A stretch of DNA of 62,022 nt from Caulobacterales bacterium 32-69-10 (GCA_002280485.1 NCED01000027.1:1-62022); one strand, 5' to 3'; positions 1-8,296 are shown, counted from the first letter of the stretch. Made by a program: numbers and translations. Notes: a model not told the origin generated them from the letters alone.

Positions 1-1485
1 AAGGATGCCGCGGCCGATGGTCTGGCCCAGGGAACGGTTGACGCGCTCGACGGCCAGCGCCCGGGCCTGCGCCGGGTAGCGCATCAAGGCGGCGCGCGCC
101 GGGCCGCCGACCTCGCGGATGAACCGCGTTTCGTCCGGCAGGCGGGACGGAACCTGCAGCTCCTTCTGGCCGAGCGCCTGGGCGACGCGCAGGTCATTGT
201 AGGCCCGCGTGGCGCCCTCGATGCGCTTGTCGATCCGCTTGATCTTTCGGTCCAGCGTGCGCCGCTGACGGGCCACGTCGCCGGCCCGTTCCAGCTGCGG
301 GCCGCGTCGGCTGGCGACATAGGTCTGGCCGGCCGGAGAGGCGATCCACGCCACCCGCACCTGCACCGCGACCTCGGCTCGTTTCATCGCTTTCCGCGCC
401 CGAGCGATGGCGTTCAGCTCTGCGTGTTTGGCCCAGATCATCCGCGCCGGATTGCGGATCCACTGCACCAGGGCGAGCCGCTTCTGCCGCACCTTTGTGA
501 CCCGCTGTTCGGTCTGCCGAAGCCGAAGTTTCGCGGCCGCCAATTCGGCGCGGGCCGGCTGTAGGAGTTCGCGCTCCAGACCCCGCGCGCTGTCGATCTT
601 GGGCAGGGTCAGCGCCGCGCGTTCTTCGGCCCACCGGTCCCGCTCAGTGACCATCCGCGCGCGCATCTGCTCAGCCTCAGTCGTCAGTTTCGACACCGGG
701 ACCGCGATCACCGGCGCCTCCCTCACCAGCCGGTCGGCGGTCGCCTGAAAGTCGCTCCGAAGCTCTTTGCGCTTGGCGTTGTGGGCATTCGTGTCGCGGT
801 TCTGTTGACCGCGTTCCGAGGCGATGTCCTTGCGTTCCAGCGCGCTCGCCGTCGGGCCCAGATGCACCCCTGGTTCGCGATCCGAACCCTGCTCCGCCAG
901 CGACAGATGCGAGACCTGGGGAGCGTCCGGACCAAGGTGCCGCCGTAGGTGTTGGTTCTGGATGTCCGCCCAAGCCGAGCGCCATTCCCGCAGCGCTTTT
1001 GGGCTCCACCACTCCGCCGGCTTTTTGCCGAAACCGACCGGCCCAACCGACCGCGTCGTGACCAGGATGTGGGCGTGAAAATTACGCTCATCACCTTCCT
1101 TGCCGGGACGGTGCATCGCCACGTCGGCGATCATCCCGCGCGCCACCAGTTGTTCGGCGACAAAGGCCTTAACCAGAGCCCGGCGCTGGGCGAAATCCAG
1201 CTCATGCGGCAGCGACACCAACAGCTCCCTCGCGGGCACGGCGTCCTTGCGTTTCTCGGCGTCCTCAGCAGCGTTCCATAGGGTCTGCCGAACACCGAAC
1301 GCCGCCGGCGCATCGGCCGGCGCCATGATCGCCGCGAACTCGATGTCGCCCTTCGCGCCGAAGTCGAACTCCATCGCCAGGCGCTCGTCGATGAGCCGGT
1401 CGCCGGAGCGATAGGCGGCGGCCGCCACGGCGGAACGTCCGGCCGACCTCTGAATGGTCTGAACCTCTAGTCGGTACTGGGCCAT
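1..1485 (-). CDS. mobA: MobA/MobL-family (MOBQ) relaxase, N-terminal part, runs off left edge
   Basis: Conjugative relaxase expected to nick one strand at oriT and pilot it into the recipient. The visible 495 residues begin MAQYRLEVQTIQRSAGRSAV, typical of the MobA/MobL fold, with the probable catalytic Tyr in the first residues or in the AYRSGDRL stretch. The metal-binding histidines are in NFHAHILVTTR (about residue 135), followed by the conserved KPAEWW and REWRSAWADIQN segments. After about residue 210 the protein becomes long, Arg/Lys/Glu-rich and probably coiled-coil. The start is the ATG at 1483-1485; the 3' end lies outside the window. A strong inverted repeat (about 1551-1593) lies in its 5' leader, and the oriT sits between it and the divergent gene at 1779. 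Family assignment is secure; C-terminal domains cannot be judged. Confidence 0.9.
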   Translation of the reverse strand, partial: MAQYRLEVQTIQRSAGRSAVAAAAYRSGDRLIDERLAMEFDFGAKGDIEFAAIMAPADAPAAFGVRQTLWNAAEDAEKRKDAVPARELLVSLPHELDFAQRRALVKAFVAEQLVARGMIADVAMHRPGKEGDERNFHAHILVTTRSVGPVGFGKKPAEWWSPKALREWRSAWADIQNQHLRRHLGPDAPQVSHLSLAEQGSDREPGVHLGPTASALERKDIASERGQQNRDTNAHNAKRKELRSDFQATADRLVREAPVIAVPVSKLTTEAEQMRARMVTERDRWAEERAALTLPKIDSARGLERELLQPARAELAAAKLRLRQTEQRVTKVRQKRLALVQWIRNPARMIWAKHAELNAIARARKAMKRAEVAVQVRVAWIASPAGQTYVASRRGPQLERAGDVARQRRTLDRKIKRIDKRIEGATRAYNDLRVAQALGQKELQVPSRLPDETRFIREVGGPARAALMRYPAQARALAVERVNRSLGQTIGRGIL

Positions 1486-1615
1486 GCGCCCTCCCCTGGC
1501 TGCGCCGTCACCTCGGCCCCTGCCGGGATCGCTAAGGGCTGCGCCCTTGGCTCAAGGCTTCCTTCGGATCGAAGCGAGGAAGGGCCTTGAGGGTGTCGGG
1601 CGAGGCCTGACCGCA

Positions 1616-1660
1616 GGGTTGGTGGGCGCAGCACATCCAACCCGTAACTGCGCACTTGTG
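1616..1660 (+). other. oriT: Candidate origin of transfer (oriT), MOBQ type
   Basis: A perfect 7-bp inverted repeat, GGGTTGG (1616-1622) and CCAACCC (1637-1643), is followed directly by CGTAACTGCGCACTTG (1643-1658). This matches the RSF1010/Ti-type plan of an inverted repeat abutting a nic core such as GTAAGTGCGCCCT or ATAATTGCGCCCTTGG. It lies in the divergent gap between the relaxase and an accessory gene, the usual place. Nicking is expected near 1653 on the plus strand. The exact nick is inferred by analogy. Confidence 0.75.
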
Positions 1661-1778
1661 ACGAAATACGAGAAACCACGGCATAGACCGATTTGAGCTC
1701 TGGGCCGCGCGCTCCAGCGATCGCGAACGAGCGAAACGGACCGACGAAGAAGCCGCGCTCCTGGACCGGCTGGAGGCG

Positions 1779-2291
1779 TTGGAGACGGCGCTGCGGGAGG
1801 CCGGCCAGGACGGAATCCACAAGCAGCGGCACGTCACCCCGCTCGAAGATATCGAGGATGACGCCAAGCGATTCCACGTGCTGAAGGCGCGCGTCGAGCG
1901 GCTCGAAGCCCTGTGGTCCATCAACAAGCGCAGACGCGAAACACGCGGCAAAATCATCATCGGCGGCGCCCTGCTGGCTGAAGCTGGCGACGCGCATTTT
2001 GCCGGGGATGACGAGTTGCTCGCCCGCCTGGTCGATATCCTTGATCGTAGGGTCGAGCGGGTCCGCGACCGCCTGACGGTTCGCGAATTGCTAGGCAATG
2101 TGCCTCTGCCTCTGCGGCCCGGCGGCGATCTGGATGAGGATGTGGAGAGCGCGCTTCACGCAGCCGGAGAACGCCTTCCAGACTTCGACCTGATGGCCGA
2201 AACGGCGCTCGCCGACCAAACGGAAGACCTCGTCCCGAGCGATCTCGACCCTGACGACGCGGACCTTGATCCAGAGTGGCGCGTGGCCTGA
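1779..2291 (+). CDS. Small charged mobilisation accessory protein (MobC/TraC/TraD-like)
   Basis: Divergent from the relaxase across the oriT, the position typically held by small relaxosome accessory proteins. The product (about 170 aa) is very charged and helical. A central stretch NKRRRETRGKIIIGGALLAE resembles the KxxxLGGLVVKAG motif of TraD/TraC accessory proteins of Q- and Ti-type systems, and the C-terminus is acidic. The start is uncertain: the frame is open from 1662 (stop at 1659-1661), and the upstream 39 codons also look coding (FELWAARSSDRERAKRTDEE), but they contain no ATG or GTG. The first accepted start codon is the TTG at 1779. Family membership is by pattern and context only. 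Confidence 0.6.
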   Translation: METALREAGQDGIHKQRHVTPLEDIEDDAKRFHVLKARVERLEALWSINKRRRETRGKIIIGGALLAEAGDAHFAGDDELLARLVDILDRRVERVRDRLTVRELLGNVPLPLRPGGDLDEDVESALHAAGERLPDFDLMAETALADQTEDLVPSDLDPDDADLDPEWRVA

Positions 2292-2970
2292 TCATTGGTC
2301 TGGCCCCGACGCCAAACCCGGTCCGACGACGAAGATCGATCGGCCAGAATCCGTGACCTTGGTGGCGCGCAAAGCGCCCTCCCCCGCCCCGTTTCCATCA
2401 GCCGGTTGCGATGGATCGGGCGCCGTCTCGGCGCGGTTGTCGCCAACGAAGATCGCGCCCCCGGCCGCCGACCAGGCTGCGGCCGGCGACGGTCCACGAG
2501 GGGAAGGGGACGGGCCTGGCGAGCGTGATCCGCCGCTCCCTGTCGATCGTGCATCGACGTAGAAGCTATGGGCGCCGATCACAGCGGACGGCCCGGTCCC
2601 GCCGAAGTTCACCAGGCCTGGTGAGACCTCTCCGCGAGCGGCGCGATCGGCGACGATCTGCGGGTTCTGGAAGTAGCGGGCGCCGTTCGTCAGGTCGGGC
2701 AACCGGCCCTCAAGGGCCAAGTTGAGGATGGTCTCGATCCGCGCCCGCTGCGCCACGGTGGGCGCTGGCAAACGACGCCAGTCGCCGCCGGCGCGCATCA
2801 CCGGCTCGAACTGGCCGCGCCAGAGGCGCAAAATCGCCGCGTGCCAACGGGACGGTCGCAGCCGCCCGAGGCGCCGCCGGCGGCGGGCAATTGACACCCG
2901 AGGGTATGGGTTGAGCGGTCTGTCCGCGCGCGAGCAGCAGGCACAGTCCCGCCAAGGCGGCCGGGTCCAT
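2292..2970 (-). pseudogene. Cell-wall-hydrolase-like protein next to TraF, apparently frameshifted
   Basis: Two overlapping frames appear to be halves of one gene. The first starts at the ATG 2968-2970, which overlaps the traF stop (TGATG), and reads MDPAALAGLCLLL..., a signal-peptide-like start. The second frame continues with GGDWRRLPAPTVAQ and then the segment NGARYFQNPQIV...VIGAHSFYV. That resembles the C-terminal half of SleB/CwlJ-type cell wall hydrolases (NGATHYFNP...GNHVFY) that accompany traF on mating plasmids. The switch from one frame to the other is needed around 2840-2860, in the codons for PLARGDF/HAAILRL. It may be a real frameshift or a sequence error. A second possibility is that only the 201-aa downstream frame (2292-2897) is translated. 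The C-terminal third is Gly/Ser/Pro-rich and low complexity. Confidence 0.5.
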
Positions 2971-3521
2971 CAGCGGTCTCCAGGGCTGGCATGAGGAATG
3001 GCCAACGGCCGGAAGACGCCGACGATTTCGGCGTGGCTGACAGGCCCAAAGTATCGGCTATCGAAGCTGTTGGGGATGCGGTCGGAGAACACGAACACCT
3101 CGCCGTCGCGAAGCCGGCGGCAGCCTCTCCAGCGCGGCAAGGCCGCGCCTCGACGGTCCTGCCGGAGGATCGGCGCCCGCACCCGACCATTGATCTCCAG
3201 CCTGCCATTCGCGGTGCAGACCTGATCGCCGGACACGGCGGCGACGTGCTTCAGGACCGGCACGCGCCGTAGGTAGGCCATATGGCCATCGGCGTAGGGA
3301 TAGGCGGCTGACGGCGCGCGAAATGCGATCAGCGCGCCGACCGAAATTGGCCCGGCCCCGCGCACATAGAGCCCCTCAGGTTCACTGGCCGTGCGGTTCC
3401 ACAGCAGCAGGGGCCGAGCCCCTCCGGCTGTCGCCAACGACAGCCCGCCGAAGAGCGCAGCGTTCGCCGCCAGCGCGCAGGCCAACGGCGTCCAACGCTG
3501 GGTAGAAGAGGAAAGGAGCAT
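2970..3521 (-). CDS. traF: TraF-type conjugative transfer signal peptidase (S26 family)
   Basis: Membrane-anchored serine peptidase. In RP4-like systems TraF matures and cyclises the TrbC pilin. Visible features are an N-terminal hydrophobic segment (ACALAANAALFGGLSLATA), the S26 serine region RTASEPEGLYVR, the lysine box LRRVPVLKHVAAVSGD, and the C-terminal motif IPNSFDSRYFGPV that precedes the family end. Length (about 183 aa) is normal. I chose the ATG at 3519-3521; a TTG seven codons upstream (3542) is an alternative. Its stop overlaps the start of the hydrolase-like gene, so the two are translationally coupled. Its usual substrate, TrbC, is damaged in this window. Confidence 0.88.
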   Translation of the reverse strand: MLLSSSTQRWTPLACALAANAALFGGLSLATAGGARPLLLWNRTASEPEGLYVRGAGPISVGALIAFRAPSAAYPYADGHMAYLRRVPVLKHVAAVSGDQVCTANGRLEINGRVRAPILRQDRRGAALPRWRGCRRLRDGEVFVFSDRIPNSFDSRYFGPVSHAEIVGVFRPLAIPHASPGDR

Positions 3522-3686
3522 GGATCGGACCGGCGCAGCCAAAACGAGCCGAAGGCTCGGTAAGGCTCGCGGCCACGGTGTGGCTCATGCCCGGCGATTG
3601 TAGGCATGGCGGCGGCGAGAAGCCGCGTCAGTCGGTCACTGCTAGAGCCCTGGCACGTGGCAGGCATGCAGGTCCTGCGGGTGGAG

Positions 3687-4664
3687 CTAGCCGGGCTTGC
3701 CGCGATGGGCCCGCACATTCTGACACTTCCAGGCAAGCATGGGCATGGCCGCGATCCGGACCTGGATCTCCGGCGCCACTGCGAGCCCGCTGGGGTCGAT
3801 TTCGCCGTGATCCAGGATACCGTCGAGAAACGCCGCCTCCCCTGCGCTGAGCTCGAAGAGCGGCGCCAGGCGCGCCCGGCATTCGGCGACGGTTTGAGCG
3901 ATCCAGGCCTCTGGACCGCCGGCGGCGGCGAAGCGGTTCTGGGGCAGGCAGATGGCGAGCTTCTGGCGCAGTTCGCGCGGATCGCCGCCGATGTCGTCCA
4001 CGGACGCCAGCCGCCAGTCGCGCCGCCCGGCGGCGCCGTAGGCGAGCACCGCCGCTTTGATCTTCGTCCAGTCCAACCCGTCGATGTCGAGAATCCGGCG
4101 TGCGTCGAAGAGATCCCGCGCGGCGTTCCTGTCGATCAGGGCGACGAGTTTGCCGGCCGCCACTTCGTGCAGGTCCAGAACCGCAACGCCGGAGGCGTGG
4201 ACGCCGCCTAGATCGACGGAGTCCATCTTGGCCGCCCCGAAGAGCGGCTGGCGGGACATGTAGTTGATGTCCACCTCGAGCGAGCCGCCCCCGCCCATCG
4301 CCGAGGCGAACCGACCGATCCATTTGCCCCCGGCATGGTCGTCGGGCTGACGCCGGATGGCGTAGCCCTGGGCGTGCAAAAGCCGGTTCAAGGCGGCATC
4401 GACCACCGGCCGGTCAGCCTCCATGGCGGCGCGGTCCAGCGCGCCGACATAGTTGAGATCGATGTCGACCGACAGCCGGTCCAGCGCCAGATGGAAGACG
4501 TTCAGCGCCGTGCCGCCCTTGAGGACCAGGCGGTTCGCGAGGATGGGGTCGCGGGCGATCTCCTGCAGCACGTCGAGAAGCCGCAGGACCTTCTCCAGCG
4601 TCCCCGCCTGCAGGCCAGTCTCGTTGGCCAGGCGCTGGAGAGTCTGGGTTGATGGCGCGCTCAC
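3687..4664 (-). CDS. abiEii: AbiEii-type nucleotidyltransferase toxin
   Basis: Toxin of a type IV toxin-antitoxin/abortive-infection system. The N-terminal half has the nucleotidyltransferase signature LVLKGGTALNVFHL (about residue 47) followed by SVDIDLNY (about 65), the Gly and paired-Asp active-site elements of the AbiEii/DUF1814 family. VDINYMSRQPLF and the DLHEVAAGKLVALIDRNAARDLFD segment (about 180) are also family hallmarks. At 325 aa the length is normal. The GTG start (4662-4664) overlaps the abiEi stop by four bases (GTGA), so the pair is translationally coupled. The downstream 165 bp to traF show no gene. Confidence 0.92.
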   Translation of the reverse strand: MSAPSTQTLQRLANETGLQAGTLEKVLRLLDVLQEIARDPILANRLVLKGGTALNVFHLALDRLSVDIDLNYVGALDRAAMEADRPVVDAALNRLLHAQGYAIRRQPDDHAGGKWIGRFASAMGGGGSLEVDINYMSRQPLFGAAKMDSVDLGGVHASGVAVLDLHEVAAGKLVALIDRNAARDLFDARRILDIDGLDWTKIKAAVLAYGAAGRRDWRLASVDDIGGDPRELRQKLAICLPQNRFAAAGGPEAWIAQTVAECRARLAPLFELSAGEAAFLDGILDHGEIDPSGLAVAPEIQVRIAAMPMLAWKCQNVRAHRGKPG

Positions 4665-5455
4665 GCCAAGCCTTCAAACCTGGCGTCGATGACCGCCTCG
4701 GGAAGGATCACCCGCCACCTGGGCGCTAGGCGGCCGGCGCCAGGGGCGGCGCCCAGGGCGTAGCGGTTCTGCTTCGGCGCCAGGACTTCCAGGCGATCCA
4801 GGACGCCCGCAGGAGCCCCCAGTTGCTCCTGGCGGCGCTCCAGCCACCAGCCGGCCGCGCCGGCGGCCGTGGCGTTCCCTAGCGCTGCGAGGCGGTCGAT
4901 CAACCGATCTGGATCGAGCCGGCCGATCAGGTCGAGCGAGTTGATTAGTTCGTCGGCCCCGCCAGCGAGATCGGGGCGGTCAAAGAGGTCCGCGATGGTG
5001 CATTCGAGGGCGGTTACCCGAACCTGTTGGCCGAGGCGGTCGACTGTCGTGAGGTCGGCGTCGCCGTAGGGCGCCGGCGTCTTGATGAACCGGCAGGTGA
5101 ATCCCTCGGCGGCCAGCACGCCGGGCTGTCCCGGCGCCACCACCTGAAGGTCGAAGCTCTCCGAATAGGCGTAGCCCTGGAGTTCAAGCGCGGAGTGGTA
5201 GGCGATCACGCCGCCGGGTCGGAGCCGCGAGGCCGCGAGGAAGCGGTCGACCGACCAAGTTTCGGCGTTGGCGTGCTTGGGCACGGAAGCGAACACGCCG
5301 CGGGCGATGCGGCGGATGTTGCCGGCCTTCAGATGTTGGGCCAGCATGCTGCTCACGACCTTGTCGCTCGGCGCCCGGCCAATCGCGCGCGCGTAGTCGG
5401 CCCGGTCAAAGACCGGGGCGTCGCTGAAGAACGGGGCTGAGCGTTGCCGTGGCAT
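4661..5455 (-). CDS. abiEi: AbiEi antitoxin / transcriptional autorepressor
   Basis: Antitoxin partner of AbiEii. The N-terminal winged-helix region (about residues 15-70) reads FDRADYARAIGRAPSDKVVS...RRIARGVFASVP, typical of AbiEi_3/AbiEi_4 proteins. It is followed by YHSALELQGYAYSE and VRVTALECTIADLFDRPDLAGG, characteristic of the C-terminal antitoxin domain. The start is the ATG at 5453-5455. The gene lies immediately behind an AT-rich promoter embedded in an inverted repeat, which fits the known negative autoregulation of abiE operons. The likely job here is plasmid stabilisation or phage defence. Confidence 0.9.
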   Translation of the reverse strand: MPRQRSAPFFSDAPVFDRADYARAIGRAPSDKVVSSMLAQHLKAGNIRRIARGVFASVPKHANAETWSVDRFLAASRLRPGGVIAYHSALELQGYAYSESFDLQVVAPGQPGVLAAEGFTCRFIKTPAPYGDADLTTVDRLGQQVRVTALECTIADLFDRPDLAGGADELINSLDLIGRLDPDRLIDRLAALGNATAAGAAGWWLERRQEQLGAPAGVLDRLEVLAPKQNRYALGAAPGAGRLAPRWRVILPEAVIDARFEGLA

Positions 5456-5479
5456 GGAAGCTTCTAGTTCGCCAAACGT

Positions 5480-5512
5480 GAAGAAAGCTATATATAACCT
5501 GCAACTTTCTTC
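5480..5512 (-). promoter_or_regulatory. abiEi promoter/operator with 8-bp inverted repeat
   Basis: GAAGAAAG (5480-5487) and CTTTCTTC (5505-5512) form a perfect 8-bp inverted repeat. The AT-rich stretch between them holds TATATAT on the abiEi-coding strand, a plausible -10 element about 30 bp upstream of the ATG. AbiEi proteins are known to bind inverted repeats at their own promoter; the exact operator here is inferred. Confidence 0.55.
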
Positions 5513-5524
5513 CGCTAGTGTGAA

Positions 5525-6562
5525 CTACGTGGGTTCCTCGCCAGAGGTTTTTAGCCAGAACCGCGCGAGAAGCTCGGTGAAGGCCCGTTCTGCGTCCGCC
5601 CGGCTCCCACCCGCCTGCAGGAGGAGGGTGACGTTGACCTCCTTCTTGCCCTTGGGCTCGACCCGAAACAGCGGCTGGCCGGTCGGCGACGAGACGACCT
5701 CGGCCGACGCCTGGCCTGACTTCTTGGGGGATCCTGACTTCTTGGGGGGGTCGGCCGCGGCCGCTAGGCGACGGATGACGTCCTGAGGCTTGAGGGGAGC
5801 CCCCTCCCCTCGTCCCTTGACGATAGCGATGGCTTCCGCCAACACCCGCCGCTCGCGGTCATCGGGCTTGAGCAGCGGCTTCAGCTGCGTGACGTGCTTG
5901 ATCTTCAGCTCGTGCGGGTCGTCGAACGCCGCCACCAGATCCTCGGGCAATCGGGCGAGGTCGAGGTAGCGGCTGAGCCAGGCCTCCGACACCTTGAGGC
6001 GCTCGGCCATGGCCTTCTGTCGCCCGCCATAGTGACGTCCGAGGGCCTTCAGATAGTCGCGCGCGCGCTCGATATCGCTGAGGTCCTCACGGGCGCGGTT
6101 CTCCAGATCGGAGATCCGGAATGCCTCCTCGTCGGTGAGCTCACGGACCTCAACGAGGAAGCGGAAGTCGGCGTAATTGTGCGCGCGAAGCCAGGTGACG
6201 GTCCAATGCCGGCGCGCGCCGCAGATGACTTCGAAATCGAAGTCGGGGTCGTTGCGCACCCGCCGGACGATCGCCGGGACCTCCTGGCGCCCCTGAGCCT
6301 TGAAGCTCTCGATCAGGTCCGTGCAGCGTGTCTCGTCCAGCGCGCCGTAGTCGCGATTGTGCTCGCTCCACAGCCGGCAGCGGGCCGGGTCGACCTGCTC
6401 GACAGCCCGGCCCACAACTGCGCCGGACGCCAGTTCGGCCATCCGGCTTTCGCGAGTCGCCAGAATGCCGACCGGCATGCGGGTTGGGGCCTCCGGCTTA
6501 GGCGCCGCTTGGTCAAGCGAGCCCATCAGGTCGGCAGCGAAGGTGCGGTTCTTGGAGCTCAT
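5525..6562 (-). CDS. parB: Plasmid partition protein ParB/RepB family
   Basis: Centromere-binding protein of the ParAB partition system. The ParB/Srx N-terminal domain runs from about residue 60 to 160, with the CGARRHWTVTWLRAHNY box (GxRR motif, about 130) and FRISDLENRAREDLSDIERA (about 165). An HTH follows (GGRQKAMAERLKVSEAWLSR, about 200). The C-terminal Lys/Ser-rich linker and ending fit RepB-type proteins. Length is 345 aa from the ATG at 6560-6562; further upstream in frame the sequence is non-coding and contains the palindrome at 6583-6600. It is downstream of parA with a 52-bp gap and is probably co-transcribed. Confidence 0.9.
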   Translation of the reverse strand: MSSKNRTFAADLMGSLDQAAPKPEAPTRMPVGILATRESRMAELASGAVVGRAVEQVDPARCRLWSEHNRDYGALDETRCTDLIESFKAQGRQEVPAIVRRVRNDPDFDFEVICGARRHWTVTWLRAHNYADFRFLVEVRELTDEEAFRISDLENRAREDLSDIERARDYLKALGRHYGGRQKAMAERLKVSEAWLSRYLDLARLPEDLVAAFDDPHELKIKHVTQLKPLLKPDDRERRVLAEAIAIVKGRGEGAPLKPQDVIRRLAAAADPPKKSGSPKKSGQASAEVVSSPTGQPLFRVEPKGKKEVNVTLLLQAGGSRADAERAFTELLARFWLKTSGEEPT

Positions 6563-6582
6563 CAGCGCGCCCTTTCTGCACG

Positions 6583-6600
6583 AATTGCACCGGTGCAATT
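6583..6600. promoter_or_regulatory. parS: Palindrome, candidate parS centromere site 1
   Basis: Perfect 18-bp palindrome AATTGCACCGGTGCAATT between parA and parB. The same palindrome occurs twice more upstream of parA (8021-8042 and 8272-8293). Three copies flanking parAB and nowhere else intact in the window point to a ParB-binding centromere. The function is inferred. Confidence 0.65.
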
Positions 6601-6614
6601 TCCAATATTCTGGG

Positions 6615-7817
6615 TCATGCGTGGCCCTCCTTGCGGAGGCGTTCGACGTGGCTCGGCCAGGTCTGCCGCACATCGAGGAGGATCTCTTCGTTGACCCCGT
6701 TGAGGTAGGTCAGGCAGCGGTCGCGCACCGACTTGCTCGTCATCGGACTGTTCATCTCATAGACGGTCATGAGGCGCGCCGTGACGTTGTCGATTTCGGC
6801 GGAGTCCTTCATGGGCGTGCGGATCATCGCCAGCCCGAACACCTGCCGCATGAGCGCGAGCAGCTCCTTCTGCATCGACTTGTTCTCGTCGACCTTGGAG
6901 GCGACGACCCGCACGAAATTAAGGTCCGGAGCCAAGTCGCGCGACGCCAGTTGGGTGAGCGTCTCGTCAAGCATGGTGAGAAACGATGCGGTCGAGGAGA
7001 AGTCCATCACCGTCGGCGGGACCGGTATGATCAGCGCATTGGCGGCGCGAAGCACAGACAAGGAGATGGCGCCCAACGCCGGTGGCGGGTCGAGGACGAT
7101 CACGTCAAATTGGTCCGAGATCGAGGCGATCCCCTGAGCCAGACGGTCGAGCAAACGGCTCCCTCCGCGGGCCATGCGCGCTGAGATCTCGTACTCGGAC
7201 TGGAATAGGTTCAGGTTGGCCGGGATCAGCTTTAACCCGTCGAAGTGGGTGTCGAGCAAGGCGTAGTCGAGCGACCGCATGTCGTCTTCGCGGAGGAAGG
7301 GGTAAAGGGTCTGATTTTCGGTCAGGTCGAGGTCGGGGACGTAGCCGAACAGGGTAGTGCTAGAGGCCTGACTGTCGCAGTCGATCAGACATACCCGGTA
7401 GCCCTGGATGGCCAGATACTGCGCCAGGTGAACGGACAGGGTGGACTTGCCGACGCCACCCTTGAAGTTCTGCACCGCGATGACCGCGCAGGGATCCTCT
7501 GGCTTGCGCCATGGCCGCGTACCAAACACGCCGCGCATGTCGTTGACCTGGGCCAGCGTGTAGCCGACCCGGCGATTGGTTTCCGTGCGTGGCGACTCGG
7601 GCAGGCGACCATCTTTCTCCGCATCGCGGATCGCCGCCGGCGTGCGACCGACCAGCTCGGCCGCCTCGCTGATCGAAAAGAGCGGCTCGCGGCGCTCGCC
7701 CGCGCGCGCGGCCCTGGCGCTGTCCCGCAGATTCTGGACCACGGCCGAGGCCCGGCGCGCCAGCTGCGACACCGGGCCGGCGAGCGAGGGGGCGGATTCT
7801 TCGGCGACGTTCGACAT
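6615..7817 (-). CDS. parA: Plasmid partition ATPase ParA/RepA family
   Basis: ParA-type ATPase that segregates the plasmid together with ParB. An N-terminal winged-HTH/MerR-like segment (LFSISEAAELVGRTPAAIRD, about residues 46-66) is typical of large ParA/RepA proteins that also autoregulate. The deviant Walker A motif NFKGGVGKSTLSVHLAQYL is at about 117, Walker A' LIDCDSQASST at about 142, and Walker B-like VIVLDPPPALG at about 240. At 400 aa it has the size of RepA of repABC replicons. The ATG at 7815-7817 is well placed. Upstream lie a CtrA-type box and two candidate parS palindromes. Confidence 0.93.
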   Translation of the reverse strand: MSNVAEESAPSLAGPVSQLARRASAVVQNLRDSARAARAGERREPLFSISEAAELVGRTPAAIRDAEKDGRLPESPRTETNRRVGYTLAQVNDMRGVFGTRPWRKPEDPCAVIAVQNFKGGVGKSTLSVHLAQYLAIQGYRVCLIDCDSQASSTTLFGYVPDLDLTENQTLYPFLREDDMRSLDYALLDTHFDGLKLIPANLNLFQSEYEISARMARGGSRLLDRLAQGIASISDQFDVIVLDPPPALGAISLSVLRAANALIIPVPPTVMDFSSTASFLTMLDETLTQLASRDLAPDLNFVRVVASKVDENKSMQKELLALMRQVFGLAMIRTPMKDSAEIDNVTARLMTVYEMNSPMTSKSVRDRCLTYLNGVNEEILLDVRQTWPSHVERLRKEGHA

Positions 7818-7892
7818 GGGACCTCACAGCCTCCGGCAGGTTTCGAAAAACCGACCCCGCCCGCCCAAAAAGCGAAAGCGGGACCGCCTGGA

Positions 7893-7923
7893 CGCTATAA
7901 GCGCTTTGTTAAGGGCGCATTAA
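7893..7923 (-). promoter_or_regulatory. CtrA-type binding site and probable parA promoter
   Basis: GTTAA-GGGCGCA-TTAAC (7907-7923) is an exact TTAA-N7-TTAAC CtrA box, about 90 bp upstream of the parA ATG. Read on the parA strand, a TATAGC (7893-7898) lies downstream at a spacing that places the CtrA box over the -35/spacer region, as in CtrA-controlled promoters of Caulobacter. TTAA is rare in this GC-rich DNA, which makes chance less likely. Binding itself is inferred. Confidence 0.55.
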
Positions 7924-8020
7924 CGCTACGTGACCAACCTAAATCCCGATTCCAGATTTTCGGCCAGACCCAACCTGACCGATTGGGGGTGGCTCTCCCC
8001 GCCGGGGGGCTCGGCGGGCC

Positions 8021-8042
8021 GGAATTGCACCAGTGCAATTCC
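8021..8042. promoter_or_regulatory. parS: Palindrome, candidate parS site 2
   Basis: GGAATTGCAC-CA-GTGCAATTCC: perfect 10-bp arms with a CA centre, 204 bp upstream of parA. It differs from the other two copies only in the central dinucleotide and flanks. Confidence 0.6.
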
Positions 8043-8271
8043 GCTAATCCGATGCGAGTTGGGTGGCGCCCTTCCCTATGCCTGGTGGCTATTCGCGCGC
8101 CGTTGAGGCCTGTGCTGGCCACATCAGGAACCGACGGTACGGCAGAGCCTGAGCCATCCTGACCGGTTGGGGGCCAGGTCGTCACAATCTTGCCGGCCGC
8201 TCCGGGGCCTCCCCGCCCCTGCGCTCATCGAGGCTCAAGTTCACCCAGTTCGATATCAACCCAGCGCCTGC

Positions 8272-8293
8272 GAAATTGCACCGGTGCAATTTC
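8272..8293. promoter_or_regulatory. parS: Palindrome, candidate parS site 3
   Basis: GAAATTGCAC-CG-GTGCAATTTC: perfect palindrome ending 3 bp from the stop codon of the Rep_3 gene. Together with the site at 8021-8042 it occupies the 479-bp gap between rep and parA. Apart from the CtrA-type box I see no other gene or signal in that gap. Confidence 0.6.
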
Positions 8294-8296
8294 AGC

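Noticed and set aside
3606..4211. A 201-codon plus-strand frame
   Set aside because: Antisense of abiEii; no motifs.
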